64,000 nt of DNA from positions 23,199 to 87,198 of the forward strand of contig NZ_JALSLB010000062.1 in assembly GCF_026988555.1 (NCBI RefSeq), given 5' to 3'. The notes below the pieces were generated by a model that had not been told where the DNA came from, made no database searches, and saw only the letters and a list, made by a program, of their open reading frames with translations. Position 1 is the first letter of the stretch. Every line of letters starts with the position of its first letter. This DNA is from Thermococcus sp. (GTDB lineage: Archaea; Methanobacteriota_B; Thermococci; Thermococcales; Thermococcaceae). Made by a program: the position numbers and the translations under genes. Positions 10,452 through 19,300 of the stretch are shown here, piece by piece.

Positions 10452-11030
10452 ATGCCCTTCAAACTCCCACTGTTCCGTAGACGGGTGATGGAAACCCTTG
10501 CGTCGTCCGATGAAGTCAAGGTGATGCACGTAAGCGACACCCCCGAGAGTACCTACCGGTTTATTGGGAGTTTGATAGAGAAAGCCAAACCCGACTACAT
10601 TATACACACGGGGGACCTAGCCGACAACATCAAACTGGAGAGGAGGCCCGATTTGAAGCCTGCCTACATCGGGGCCGTTAGAAAGCTTGCCCGCATCCTC
10701 AAGGCCAGCGGAGCAAAGCTGTACATTGTTCCGGGCAACGAGGACGACCCGGACATCATCAGAGAGTTCTTTGGGGAGGACGTTGTTGAACCCGGGACAC
10801 TCATAGAGATTGAGGGCATAAAACTCGCACTAGGACACAGACCGGAGGAGGTCCTGGGGAGGGGCGCCGACTTCCGCCTTTACGGGCACAACTTTAGGCT
10901 CATAAACGGAGGTCTGAACGGCGTTCTGGGCGTTAACTTCATTCTGCTTCCCAGTGGGAAAACCTACCGTGTTGGATACCCCACGGGGACCGACACGAAC
11001 AGAGGTTATAAACTTAGGAGGAGTTTATGA
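10452..11030 (+). CDS. Metallophosphoesterase (calcineurin-like)
   Basis: 192 residues with the ordered metal motifs of calcineurin-like phosphoesterases: VMHVSDTPES (Asp around 28; the usual Asp-x-His is Asp-x-Pro here), IIHTGDLADN, VPGNEDD and YGHNF. Small archaeal relatives hydrolyse phosphodiesters or nucleotides; the substrate is unknown. The ATG at 10452 sits at the expected transcription start, so it may be leaderless; an in-frame ATG at 10488 is an alternative. The stop overlaps the next start as ATGA, indicating coupling. Confidence 0.82.
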   Translation: MPFKLPLFRRRVMETLASSDEVKVMHVSDTPESTYRFIGSLIEKAKPDYIIHTGDLADNIKLERRPDLKPAYIGAVRKLARILKASGAKLYIVPGNEDDPDIIREFFGEDVVEPGTLIEIEGIKLALGHRPEEVLGRGADFRLYGHNFRLINGGLNGVLGVNFILLPSGKTYRVGYPTGTDTNRGYKLRRSL

Positions 11031-12022
11031 TGCGGCTTGTACGCTTTGGGCCTTCCCTGCTCTTCCTGCGGGGGGATGTAGAAGTTTTAAAGACTGGGAT
11101 AAGGGAGCTCTTCGACGTTGAGGAGATATCGACTGATGACGCCATAAGGAAGAGCAATGAATTTGAGACGATCCTTCTGGTGACGCCACCGGAGGAGAGA
11201 AAGACCGTGCCCCCGGATACTGGTTTCCTGATCCGGCAGAGTGCCAAGCTGGTGCTAGCTGAGGCGATAAACGGCGGCCTTCCAGCGGACAGAATTGAGG
11301 TGGAGAGCACGATAATTCTCCTCCACGTGCCGGAAAAAGTGAATGAGGCCCTTGAGCTCCTAGCGGAGAAGTTCGGGGGAAAGACAATGAGCCAGCTTGA
11401 GGCCCTCAACATCGGCGAGGCTGGCGATACCGTTATATCCGTAACGAGGAAGAAGCTCAGCTCTCCCGTGGGTCCAGAGGATATCGATGGGGCCATCCTG
11501 GTCAGGAAAAACTTCCTCAACGTTTACAGGGAGTTGCTCATAGACATACCGATGATACTGTTTCGCCTCCTTCCAGAGTGGAACGAGCTTACGATCAAGA
11601 TTTACGACACTGAGAGACGCTACGAGGAGAACATAGAAAGGCTCATGACGGTTATAGAAGACCTGGACCTGGGTTTCATCGTCGGTGAGGGTTGGGACTG
11701 GGACTATCCGAGACCCTTCATGCGCGTTCCTGTCTACAAACTCAAGCTCCTGACCTGGGAGAAGCCGGAGCGCGTCAAGTTTCTGCTCAAAGGCATCGAG
11801 TACCACGGCTACAAGCGCCTCTGCGACATAGACGTTTTCGTTAAGGGCAAGAAGATACACTGGGCGTCCCTGGGGAAGTACGACTCGAAGTTCGAGCTGG
11901 CCAAGGCCGCGCGGAAAGAGCTGGAGAAGCACCTCAGCGAGGACGTCCTCAAGAGACTCAGGGAGCTGGATGAGAAGCTCGCCACCGAGTCACGGGATCA
12001 CGCCCCGGAAAAGATGGGTTAA
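11027..12022 (+). CDS. Conserved hypothetical protein, coupled to phosphoesterase
   Basis: 331 residues, soluble, alpha/beta in character, no signal peptide or membrane segment, no motif I recognise. Residues 40-130 contain ordered strands (FETILLVTPPEE, AKLVLAEAI, STIILLHVPEKV). The C-terminal half is rich in Trp and Tyr (GEGWDWDYPRPFMRVPVY), then charged helices. Its ATG overlaps the upstream phosphoesterase stop by 4 nt, so the two probably act together. Its TAA overlaps the convergent methyltransferase stop within TTAA. Confidence 0.65.
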   Translation: MMRLVRFGPSLLFLRGDVEVLKTGIRELFDVEEISTDDAIRKSNEFETILLVTPPEERKTVPPDTGFLIRQSAKLVLAEAINGGLPADRIEVESTIILLHVPEKVNEALELLAEKFGGKTMSQLEALNIGEAGDTVISVTRKKLSSPVGPEDIDGAILVRKNFLNVYRELLIDIPMILFRLLPEWNELTIKIYDTERRYEENIERLMTVIEDLDLGFIVGEGWDWDYPRPFMRVPVYKLKLLTWEKPERVKFLLKGIEYHGYKRLCDIDVFVKGKKIHWASLGKYDSKFELAKAARKELEKHLSEDVLKRLRELDEKLATESRDHAPEKMG

Positions 12023-12948
12023 AGTCTTTTGATCTTCGCAACGAAGAAGCCGCTCGCCCCGTGCCTGTCGGGATAGAGCCGCCTTGCCTTCTTTATCTCA
12101 TCGCTGAGTTCAACGCCGAAGGGATTCGTTAAAGCCGGCTCGCCGTAGCGGAGCGAGAGAAGCTCGACATCAAAGCTGTCCAGAACCCATTGGATTACGA
12201 ACTCGTTCTCCTCGGGCTCGAGGGAGCAGGTGGAGTAGACGAGGCTTCCTCCCGGCTTCAGAACACTCAGTCCCTTTTCGATGAGCCTCATCTGCAGCCC
12301 CTGGCAGAATTCCACGTCCTCCATCGTCCTGTTGGCCTTTCGCTCGGGGTTCTTGTGTATCGTCCCTGAGCCGGTGCACGGAGCATCGAGGAGGATTTTG
12401 TCGAACTCGACGCCGAGCTCGTCTATGTGAAGTGAGGACTTGTGGAAAAGGATAGTATTAGTGACGCCGAGGCGGGAAAGGTTCAGACGGGTTTCCCTCA
12501 GCCTATCTTCGCCAACGTCGAAGGCGTAGATGCTGCCCTCATTCTCCATCAGCTGGGCCATGTAGCTCGTCTTCCCGCCGGGGGCGGCGGCCATGTCGGC
12601 AACGACTTCCCCTGGCTTCGGTTCGAGTGCAACCGGCGGGTACATCGAGCTGGCCTCCTGTATGTAGAGGAGGCCGCCCAGGTATTCGGGCGTGGATGTT
12701 ATCGAGAATGGCTCCCTTGTGAGGCAGAAACCTTCCCTCGCCCAGGGGACGCGCCTGAACTGGAAGCCCTTCTTGTTGAGGAGCTTTGTAAGCTTTGGAA
12801 CCCCTATACTGAGCGTGTTTACGCGGAAGCACCTCGGCAGAGACTTCTCCATTGCCTCAGCTATCTTTAGGGCCCTCCCGCCCCAGAGCTCGTAGTAGCG
12901 CTCCGCAAAGGTCTTCGAGTAGCCGAGGCTGAAGAGCTTTTCGAGCAT
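12019..12948 (-). CDS. RNA cytosine-C5 methyltransferase (NOL1/Nop2/Sun family)
   Basis: 309 residues. It has an N-terminal RNA-binding region (CFRVNTLS), then the SAM-binding domain: VADMAAAPGGKTSYMAQLM (motif I), FDKILLDAPCTGSGT (motif IV with one catalytic Cys, around residue 195) and VYSTCSLEPEENE (motif VI with the second Cys, around 243). This is the two-cysteine m5C mechanism. Archaeal homologues of this size modify tRNA (Trm4-like) or rRNA; which one is not decided here. Confidence 0.9.
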   Translation of the reverse strand: MLEKLFSLGYSKTFAERYYELWGGRALKIAEAMEKSLPRCFRVNTLSIGVPKLTKLLNKKGFQFRRVPWAREGFCLTREPFSITSTPEYLGGLLYIQEASSMYPPVALEPKPGEVVADMAAAPGGKTSYMAQLMENEGSIYAFDVGEDRLRETRLNLSRLGVTNTILFHKSSLHIDELGVEFDKILLDAPCTGSGTIHKNPERKANRTMEDVEFCQGLQMRLIEKGLSVLKPGGSLVYSTCSLEPEENEFVIQWVLDSFDVELLSLRYGEPALTNPFGVELSDEIKKARRLYPDRHGASGFFVAKIKRL

Positions 12949-13012
12949 GTGGTAGATTGGATGAGGGGTTTAAAAGGTTCTCCCCGAGTTATTTCTCGTT
13001 TTTAACAAGGAT

Positions 13013-13085
13013 CAAGCAGGAGGTGCCTAAATAGATTGCATATAGTCTACCGAAAGTCTTTTAAGCAGGAGGTGCCGAAAGTGGC
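13013..13085 (+). repeat. Direct repeat of leader block with Shine-Dalgarno sequence
   Basis: AAGCAGGAGGTGCC occurs near 13014 and again near 13069, 55 bp apart, each followed by a short A-rich tract. Only the second copy stands before a good start codon (13081). The first is followed by an early stop, so it may be a duplicated leader or the relic of a lost start. Confidence 0.55.
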
Positions 13086-13398
13086 TCTTTCAGACCATCT
13101 ATTGCCGGGGGAAGATATAAGGTTCCAGAGCAAAGGTCTTGTGGAGTACGGCGGGAGTAGATACCAAGTCATTGTAACCAACAAGAGGATAATACTCTAC
13201 GCCCAGAGGGGTTTAGTGTTCAAAAGTGATGATGTGGTAACGTTTAAACTCGAAGATGTTCAGGGAATCAAATACAGGGAGCAGGGAATAATCGGGAAAA
13301 AGGGAATCGTTGAAATACATGCCAAGACTAAGGCCGTCCTTACAGGGCCTGTTTCTGAAATGAAAAGTCTTTACCAGCAGCTCTTGGGGTTCTTATGA
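13081..13398 (+). CDS. Bacterial-type PH-domain protein
   Basis: About 105 residues forming a single bPH-like barrel: LLPGEDIRFQSKGLVEYGG, then YQVIVTNKRIILYAQRG, then a LEDVQGIKYREQ strand and a terminal helix (MKSLYQQLLGFL). The GTG at 13081 follows GGAGGTG at normal spacing; a TTG further upstream is less likely. Such proteins often bind membranes or partner proteins; no specific function can be given. The leader contains a duplicated ribosome-site block. Confidence 0.65.
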   Translation: MALSDHLLPGEDIRFQSKGLVEYGGSRYQVIVTNKRIILYAQRGLVFKSDDVVTFKLEDVQGIKYREQGIIGKKGIVEIHAKTKAVLTGPVSEMKSLYQQLLGFL

Positions 13399-13402
13399 AG
13401 CT

Positions 13403-14289
13403 CTATTTTTTATATTGACCTCCGTCCTTCCCCAGACTGTAGAGATACAGCGAGACAGGGAGGGCATCCGACCCAAGCTCGTCCTTCGAGACGTAAAGGG
13501 TCGGGAACGGGCAGCGTTTTCTTTTCACCTTTCCATATTTCACCTCGATCCCGAATAACTTTCCCCCTCCCGTACAACGAGGTCGCACTCCTTGTTCCTA
13601 TTGTAATAACATCCGGCGAAGGAGTGCTTCTCCCGGAGTATTGGCTCCTCGACGTGCCAGTCTTCTCCTTTCGATGGGCGTGCCTCTTCTACTCACGTTC
13701 CGGGCCTCGAAGGGGTAAATCACCCTTGCGCTCTCAAGGGTTGAGGGATACTCCCTGACCGTGGGGTGGGAAACCCCAATTCTCCAGCCAGGGTTACGTA
13801 ATCAACGCGGTTGCCCTTGAGCCTGAAAATAGCCTTTAAGAGTTCCCTCGCAATCTCTTTACTCTTTCCGGATTTGGCAATCTCGCCGAGGACTAGCCTT
13901 ATTATCTCCTCGTAACGCTCTTCCCCGACAGTTTCCCTGGACCTGAAGTCCAGAACAGCCTCTGGAACACCACCCGTGAGAATGTACGCGTAGAACAGCC
14001 CCTCAAGTTTCTCGTACCTGGGGAAAATTTCATCGACGTTTGGTTTATCGTAAGGAAAAGACACATCGGGCAGTTTAAGTTCATAAACCGTGCGAATTCC
14101 CTGAAATTGAGGGGGTTGAAGTAGTACTCGTTCCCCTCGATGCCCCTCCCGGGTAAAAGCTTCATTTGTCCTAATTTCCTTTCTGGGGATTATACCTTTC
14201 ACACAGGAGAGATTTGGGTCTTCCTTCTCCCAGCCCTCCCCGTTCCACCAAGGGTTGTGCCTGATGAGTTTGATTATCTCAATCGCCAT
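13403..14289 (-). pseudogene. Decayed archaeal AAA ATPase (DUF4143/DUF234-type)
   Basis: Three reading frames hold consecutive pieces of one protein. The start reads IKLIRHNPWWNGEGW and IIPRKEI as in archaeal ATPases. The next piece (LLPGRGIEGNEYYFNPLNFREFARF) is in a different frame. Then YILTGGVPEAV and LKGNRVDYVTLAGELG follow, and lastly LFGIEVKYGKVKRK, the nuclease-like C-terminal strand, in a third frame. The whole P-loop domain is missing between the first two pieces, so there was an internal deletion as well as at least two frameshifts. It cannot make an active protein. Confidence 0.82.
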
Positions 14290-14390
14290 GTGTGAAGTGT
14301 ACTTTCATAGATTGCACCGTTTATGAAATTCCGCTTTCGCAACGGGCCACTAGAACGTCAAGCGCGGGGAGAATAAAGGGGAAAAGGCCT

Positions 14391-15338
14391 TCAGACCTTT
14401 ATCCCGCCCATGACGAGGGCCATCACTGCCTTCTGGGCGTGGAGCCTGTTCTCCGCTTCATCAAAGACAACGCTGTTTGAGGAGTCAACGACGTCGTCCG
14501 TAACTTCTTCTCCCCTGTGGGCCGGGAGGCAGTGCATGAAGATGTAGTCCGGCTTGGCGTGCTTGACGAGGTCCTTATTCACCTGGAACGGCTGGAATAT
14601 CCTCCTCCTCTCCTCAGCCTCGGCCTCCTGACCCATGCTCGCCCAGACGTCTGTGTAGATAACGTCCGCATCTTTGACCGCCTGAACCGGGTCGTGGAGG
14701 AGCTCGAATGAGCCGCCGCTCTCGGCCGCGTTCTGCTCCGCCCATTTGATGACTCTTTCGTCAGGTTCATAGCCTTCTGGGGTTGCAACGACGACGTTGG
14801 CACCGAGCTTGGTTCCAGCGATCATGAGGGAGTGGGCGACGTTGTTGCCGTCGCCAACGTAGACGACCTTCAAGCCGGCAATCCTGCCCTTCTTCTCTAG
14901 TATGGTCTGGTAGTCCGCTAAGGCTTGGCACGGGTGGGAAAAGTCACTGAGGGCGTTTATCACTGGAACGCTACTGTACTTGGCGAGGTCTTCAATGTCC
15001 TTGTGGGCATAGACCCTTGCAACGATTCCGTCCACATACCTGCTGAGAACACGGGCGGTGTCCGCTATTGTCTCACCGCGCCTGAGTTGGAGATCTTGGG
15101 CGTTGAGGTAGAGGCCGTAACCGCCGAGCTGGTATATTCCGACCTCAAAAGAGACCCTCGTTCTAGTTGAGGGCTTCTGGAATATCATGCCGAGTGTTTT
15201 ACCCTCAAGAACCCTGTGTGCTTCTCCAATCTTGTTCCAGATCTTCATCATCTCGGCGGTTTTGAGAACAGTCTCGATCTCTTCCCTTGTAAAGTCCTGA
15301 AGGCAGAGGACATCCCTTCCTGCAAGGCTAACCACCAT
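14391..15338 (-). CDS. argF: Ornithine carbamoyltransferase
   Basis: 315 residues, the usual length. The carbamoyl-phosphate loop STRTR is at 57-61, HPCQ is at 135-138, and the ornithine-binding HCLPAHRGEE lies near residue 270. It makes citrulline from ornithine and carbamoyl phosphate. The ATG at 15338 is used since GGTGAT precedes it by a few bases; two start-like codons lie just upstream. No other arginine gene is adjacent. In Thermococcales the enzyme may work in either direction of arginine metabolism. Confidence 0.96.
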   Translation of the reverse strand: MVVSLAGRDVLCLQDFTREEIETVLKTAEMMKIWNKIGEAHRVLEGKTLGMIFQKPSTRTRVSFEVGIYQLGGYGLYLNAQDLQLRRGETIADTARVLSRYVDGIVARVYAHKDIEDLAKYSSVPVINALSDFSHPCQALADYQTILEKKGRIAGLKVVYVGDGNNVAHSLMIAGTKLGANVVVATPEGYEPDERVIKWAEQNAAESGGSFELLHDPVQAVKDADVIYTDVWASMGQEAEAEERRRIFQPFQVNKDLVKHAKPDYIFMHCLPAHRGEEVTDDVVDSSNSVVFDEAENRLHAQKAVMALVMGGIKV

Positions 15339-15569
15339 GTGCATCACCGATTAAAGCTGGCATTCGCTTTTAATAATCCTTTCGTCGGTTAATGGTTCGG
15401 TCGATTGAAATCTTTTGAGGATGCGGGCCCAGAAGCTTTCTAAATGTAATGTCCATCTATGCTTCTAAGTGGTTTGTGATGTACTTTCGATGGAGCTGAA
15501 ACTGAACATTCCAAATACTCCTCGAAACTTTTTTAAGAGTCTACGTCCATAAGACTTTGAGGTGGTTCC

Positions 15570-16082
15570 ATGACGGAGTTGAAGGATGCCAAGATCTGGG
15601 GAGGTATCGGAGCGATATTAACGGTTGTCGGCCTCGGTTTTGTGGGATTCGTACTGAAGTTGATAGGAGTTAAGAAGATCTCCGATGCCACCGGTAACGG
15701 GGAGATATTCAGTAAGTACCTGTGGTCCGCGGTCTTGGCCATAGTAGCATCTATTCTAATGCTTGCAGGCATGATCTCGGGTATGCTCTCCGGACATATG
15801 ATGGGAATTGGTGCAATGATGATCGTCGGTGCGATCCTGATGATCGTGGCGGCTTACTTTATGAAGCAGAGCTACGACATGGTCGCCGAGGAGACCGGGG
15901 TGAGTATGTTTGGTACCGTCGCACTCCTCTACATTATAGGAGCGGTGCTCACCATAGTGGTGATCGGAGTCATACTAATTCTGATCGCAGCGATCCTGGA
16001 AATAGTTGCGTTTTTCTCTCTCCCGGATTCTGTCCCAGGAAAGGCAGAGCCCACACCGGCTGGGGAGGAGATTACGTTCTGA
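15570..16082 (+). CDS. DUF996-like membrane protein
   Basis: 170 residues with four to five hydrophobic segments (residues about 9-30, 50-70, 75-95, 110-140) and the conserved start KDAKIWGGIGAIL with LIGVKKISDATGNGEIF, typical of archaeal DUF996 proteins. Function is unknown. A methionine-rich helix (MISGMLSGHMMGIGAMM) stands out. GAGGTGG precedes the ATG, and a TTTTTTAAGAG element lies upstream. Confidence 0.75.
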   Translation: MTELKDAKIWGGIGAILTVVGLGFVGFVLKLIGVKKISDATGNGEIFSKYLWSAVLAIVASILMLAGMISGMLSGHMMGIGAMMIVGAILMIVAAYFMKQSYDMVAEETGVSMFGTVALLYIIGAVLTIVVIGVILILIAAILEIVAFFSLPDSVPGKAEPTPAGEEITF

Positions 16083-16207
16083 TCCCCTTTTTCTGATTTT
16101 TCTGATGAGGACAGACACTGTTATGTTCTATCTGTGGCACTTCGTGTTTGGCGTTGGCTTCTCAAAAAACTAATAAGGTGGAAGTGCCGCTATCCTTGGT
16201 GACGATG

Positions 16208-16957
16208 ATGGATAGTGGAATCAAGGTGACTCTTGTCAACTATACAAAAAAACCCCTTGAAACTGTCACATGGGCGGCATTGATAAGCTACTGGGAAGAC
16301 TGGGAGAGCGGGGCCTTCAAGAGGATGGCTGAGAAGGACGTCGAGATGCACCTGCCGAGGATCCTTGGATATGGGCATGAGTCCATTCTGGAGCACGCGG
16401 TTCTGACCTTTGCAATTGAGGGATGCTCTCGCGTTTGTTCGCACCAGCTTGTTCGTCATAGACTTGCAAGTTACACCCAGCAGTCACAAAGATATATAAA
16501 ATTAAACCCTAAAGACATCGAGGAAACATTTATAATTCCAGAGAGTGTTAAAGAAAACCCCGAGCTCTACGAAAAGTGGAAAAAGCTGATGCGCGAAGCC
16601 ATTGAGCTTTACGATGAGAGCCACAAAGCGGGAATCCACCAGGAAGACGCGCGTTTTGTACTTCCCCAGGCGGTGAGGACGAAGATCGTTGTGACGATGA
16701 ACTTTCGTGAGCTCAAGCACTTCCTCGGCCTCCGTGCATGCGAGCGGGCGCAGTGGGAGATAAGGGAAGTCGCATGGAAGATGCTGGAGGAGATTGCAAA
16801 GAACGAGGAGCTGAGGCCGATCATAAAATGGGCAAAACTCGGGCCACGCTGCATCCAGATTGGTTACTGCCCCGAAGGGAAATTAATGCCCTCAGGGTGT
16901 TGGAAAAGGACAAAAGAAAAGTGGAAAACCCTGCTGAGTTCTAAACCAACGGTTTAA
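16208..16957 (+). CDS. thyX: Flavin-dependent thymidylate synthase ThyX
   Basis: About 249 residues. The ThyX motif RHRLAS is at 83-88, with SYTQQSQRY immediately after. GYGHESILEHAVLTF provides FAD/dUMP contacts and FRELKHFLGLR lies near the C-terminus. It methylates dUMP using methylene-tetrahydrofolate or its archaeal equivalent and reduced flavin. GGTGAC lies a few bases before two adjacent ATGs (16205 and 16208); the second has the better spacing. No ThyA is seen here. Confidence 0.95.
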   Translation: MDSGIKVTLVNYTKKPLETVTWAALISYWEDWESGAFKRMAEKDVEMHLPRILGYGHESILEHAVLTFAIEGCSRVCSHQLVRHRLASYTQQSQRYIKLNPKDIEETFIIPESVKENPELYEKWKKLMREAIELYDESHKAGIHQEDARFVLPQAVRTKIVVTMNFRELKHFLGLRACERAQWEIREVAWKMLEEIAKNEELRPIIKWAKLGPRCIQIGYCPEGKLMPSGCWKRTKEKWKTLLSSKPTV

Positions 16958-17004
16958 GAAAGGCTTTTCTTGAGAGTCAATTTATTAAAAACCGGTGAGA
17001 ACCA

Positions 17005-17701
17005 GTGAAAACCAAAAGCTGTGAAGTCCCAATCTCACATCCTTGGGAGAGCCTTCGGATGGTCCTTGGAGAGCCGGAGAAAACACTTCCATTTTTCCCG
17101 TATTTTGAGAGCGTGCACGGTGATGTGGTGCGCTTCAAGGTTCCCAAGTTCATCTTCAACTTCGGCTATGAGTTCAGACTCACCGTTGGGTTTCAGGATA
17201 AAAAGGCCATCTACACTTTCACAGGTAACAGGGGCATCCTGACGATCACGTTTGAGATGGTGGGCGAGGGACTCCGCGTCACCGCCAGCTGGGCCGGTTT
17301 CGGTGAGACTTTCATGGGCAGGCCCCCTTGAGAGGTTTGCCAAGGGAATAGCTGAGGCAATAAAGGATTTCTGTGAAGCGCAGGTTAGTTGTCCCGTTGC
17401 GGAGATATTGGAGGAGAGGGGCGTGGTTGAAAACATCTCTCCAAAAACCGCACCTGCCCTGATAAAGCGCATAGCCTGGGAGCTTAACGGAGTGGACTTT
17501 ACAATGGAGGGGCGAGCTGCGGATGGTACTCTCCTATCTGTGAGAATTCAGGATGAGAAGCTGGTGGAACTGAAGGTGAGCGATTCAAAAGGGAAAGCTT
17601 CCACAATAGAGGCCGACGTTTCCATTCTGGAGCTCGATGAGGCCCTCTTTCACGACCTGCCTCTGAACAAGAAGTTTGAGATAGTGGTGAGAAGACTCTG
17701 A
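17005..17701 (+). pseudogene. SRPBCC-like protein gene with a frameshift at a C run
   Basis: Two overlapping frames make one protein. The first (17005-17331) reads an SRPBCC/START-like domain, SHPWESLRMVLGEPEKTLPF then FPYFESVHGDVVRFKVPKF, up to GETFMGR and then stops. The other frame continues PLERFAKGIAEAIKDF and about 120 further residues of a second domain. Removing one C from the CCCCC near 17323-17327 joins them exactly. It is either a recent single-base mutation or a sequencing error. The GTG start has GGTGA upstream. Function is unknown; SRPBCC folds bind hydrophobic ligands. Confidence 0.7.
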
Positions 17702-17704
17702 GAC

Positions 17705-18205
17705 CTAAACTTTTTCTTTCTTAACTATCCGGTCTATAGCCCCTTTCAGCTCGTAGTAGGCTTCATGCAGTGATTCTGGAATGACTTTGGTGTTCGCTAT
17801 CACGGGCATGAAGTTGGTATCCCCGTTCCACCTTGGAACGATGTGGAGGTGGACGTGATCGTCTATTCCGGCCCCCGCGACACGGCTGAGGTTCACACCC
17901 ATATTGAAACCGTCCGGGTTCATAACATCCTTGAGAGCCTCTATAACGAGCTGCGAGAGTTTCATAATCTCGAGCAGTTCATCGTCGTTTAGGTCTTCCC
18001 ATTTCCCCACGTGCCGATACGGTGCTATCATCACGTGGCCGGGGTTGTAGGGGTAGTTATTCATGATTATGAAGCTGTGTTCTCCCCTGTAAAGAATGAG
18101 CCTTTCATCGTCTCGATGCTCCTTGGGGAAGTCACAGAATATACAGCCGTTGTGTTTGGGTGAGCGTATATATTCAATTCTCCACGGTGCCCATAGCCGT
18201 TTCAT
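17705..18205 (-). CDS. HIT-family nucleotide hydrolase/transferase
   Basis: About 166 residues. The N-terminus KRLWAPWRIEYI and CIFCDFP match the Ap4A phosphorylase-like branch of HIT proteins. The catalytic triad HVHLHIVPRW (His-x-His-x-His) is near residue 120. NPGHVMIAPYRH is the upstream nucleotide-binding strand. It probably cleaves dinucleoside polyphosphates or AMP esters. The ATG at 18205 is chosen with GGTGGTG just before it. It is convergent with the frameshifted SRPBCC-like gene. Confidence 0.9.
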   Translation of the reverse strand: MKRLWAPWRIEYIRSPKHNGCIFCDFPKEHRDDERLILYRGEHSFIIMNNYPYNPGHVMIAPYRHVGKWEDLNDDELLEIMKLSQLVIEALKDVMNPDGFNMGVNLSRVAGAGIDDHVHLHIVPRWNGDTNFMPVIANTKVIPESLHEAYYELKGAIDRIVKKEKV

Positions 18206-18246
18206 CTTCACCACCGATGGGAGGTGGGGACCGAGTTTAAAAACTT

Positions 18247-19179
18247 TTAGAGCTTCATCCCTGAGAACATAAGCACCAGGTAGAGGAAGTAAACCGCGAG
18301 GAAGTAAATCCCTATTGGCCTTCCCAATCCGTGAGTCCGCCTTAGGGAGGCCGTCATTGGGAGCATCACGGCGAGCACTAGGGCCACTGTCAAAGCCGAT
18401 GCACCCGTTTGAAGGGGCCGTATGACCGAGGCTATCCCCAGAACCACGAGGGCGTTCATTATATCTGCCCCGATTATGTTGCCCACACTTATACTACCCC
18501 TGCCCCTCACCGCCCCGTACATTGCGTTCGTCATCTCAGGTAGGGATGTCCCGATGGCCACTATGGTCGCTCCTATTACGAAATCCGAGATTCCCATAGC
18601 CTCCGCTATGTTCTCACCACCGTAAACAACCATCTTTGCCCCTGTAACAAGGATCAGGCCAAGGAACAGCAGTATCGCATAATCTAGGAGGGTTGCGTCT
18701 CCCCGTACGCTCCCGCCGTTTTCGTCTCTGGCATGCTTCTTAATGAGCCACTTCAGATAAATCACGTAGCTGCCCAGGAGTATAATCCCGTCAAACCTGG
18801 AAAGAACACCATCCGCAGATAGGAGCATTACCAGGAAGAACGACATCAGCATTATCAGTGAGTTCTCGTACGCGGCTCTGGTCGCTTTGAGGGGCCGTGC
18901 CAGGGCGGCAAGGCCTAATATCAGGGCGATGTTGGCGAATATGCTTCCTAGTGCATTCCCCAGGGCCATGCCGGTCAGCCCCTGATAGCTGGCCACGGCA
19001 CTCGTTATGAGTTCGGGAAGTGTGGTTGCGAGGCTTATGAGAACTATGCTTATGACGAGGGTGGAAATACCGGCCTTCCGGGCTACCTCCACTATCTTGT
19101 CCGAGAGCATGTCCCCTGAGACCACCAGGAGCACGAGTCCTATGACTATCGCCATGACCCACAGCACCGCTTCTATCAT
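18247..19179 (-). CDS. Calcium/sodium exchanger (CaCA family)
   Basis: 310 residues with ten hydrophobic segments in two inverted halves. Both alpha-repeats are plain: ISLATTLPELITSAVA with ALGNALGSIFAN (residues ~47-85), and GTSLPEMTNAM with SVGNIIGADIMN (residues ~205-245). The acidic residues in the LPE motifs bind Ca2+. This is a YrbG-type exchanger. It lies divergent to apgM with about 120 bp between them. Confidence 0.93.
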   Translation of the reverse strand: MIEAVLWVMAIVIGLVLLVVSGDMLSDKIVEVARKAGISTLVISIVLISLATTLPELITSAVASYQGLTGMALGNALGSIFANIALILGLAALARPLKATRAAYENSLIMLMSFFLVMLLSADGVLSRFDGIILLGSYVIYLKWLIKKHARDENGGSVRGDATLLDYAILLFLGLILVTGAKMVVYGGENIAEAMGISDFVIGATIVAIGTSLPEMTNAMYGAVRGRGSISVGNIIGADIMNALVVLGIASVIRPLQTGASALTVALVLAVMLPMTASLRRTHGLGRPIGIYFLAVYFLYLVLMFSGMKL

Positions 19180-19280
19180 TCACGTCCCCACGGCAACATC
19201 GGGACGGCATTTAATAATCTTTTGGAGGCCCTTCTCTGCGGGTTCACAGGGGGTCAGAAAGCTTTTAACCAATCCGTGGT

Positions 19281-19297
19281 ATTCACCTGCGGTGATA
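19281..19297. promoter_or_regulatory. Possible glycolytic regulator (TGM-like) site before apgM
   Basis: ATTCAC-CTGCG-GTGATA matches 10 of 12 positions of the Thermococcales glycolytic motif TATCAC-N5-GTGATA with the right spacer. It lies downstream of the TATA-like CTTTTAACC (near 19262). The right half also serves as the ribosome site, so part of the match could be chance. Confidence 0.35.
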
Positions 19298-19300
19298 GGC

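Noticed and set aside
15460..15510. GTGATGT followed by two CTGA boxes before the DUF996 gene, resembling a C/D-box RNA
   Set aside because: The two CTGA boxes are 2 nt apart and no second C box or closing stem is present, so it fails the usual layout.
19007..19300. A long N-terminal extension of apgM
   Set aside because: The added ~98 residues overlap the divergent exchanger gene and are not protein-like; GGTGAT and the family N-terminus fix the start at 19301.
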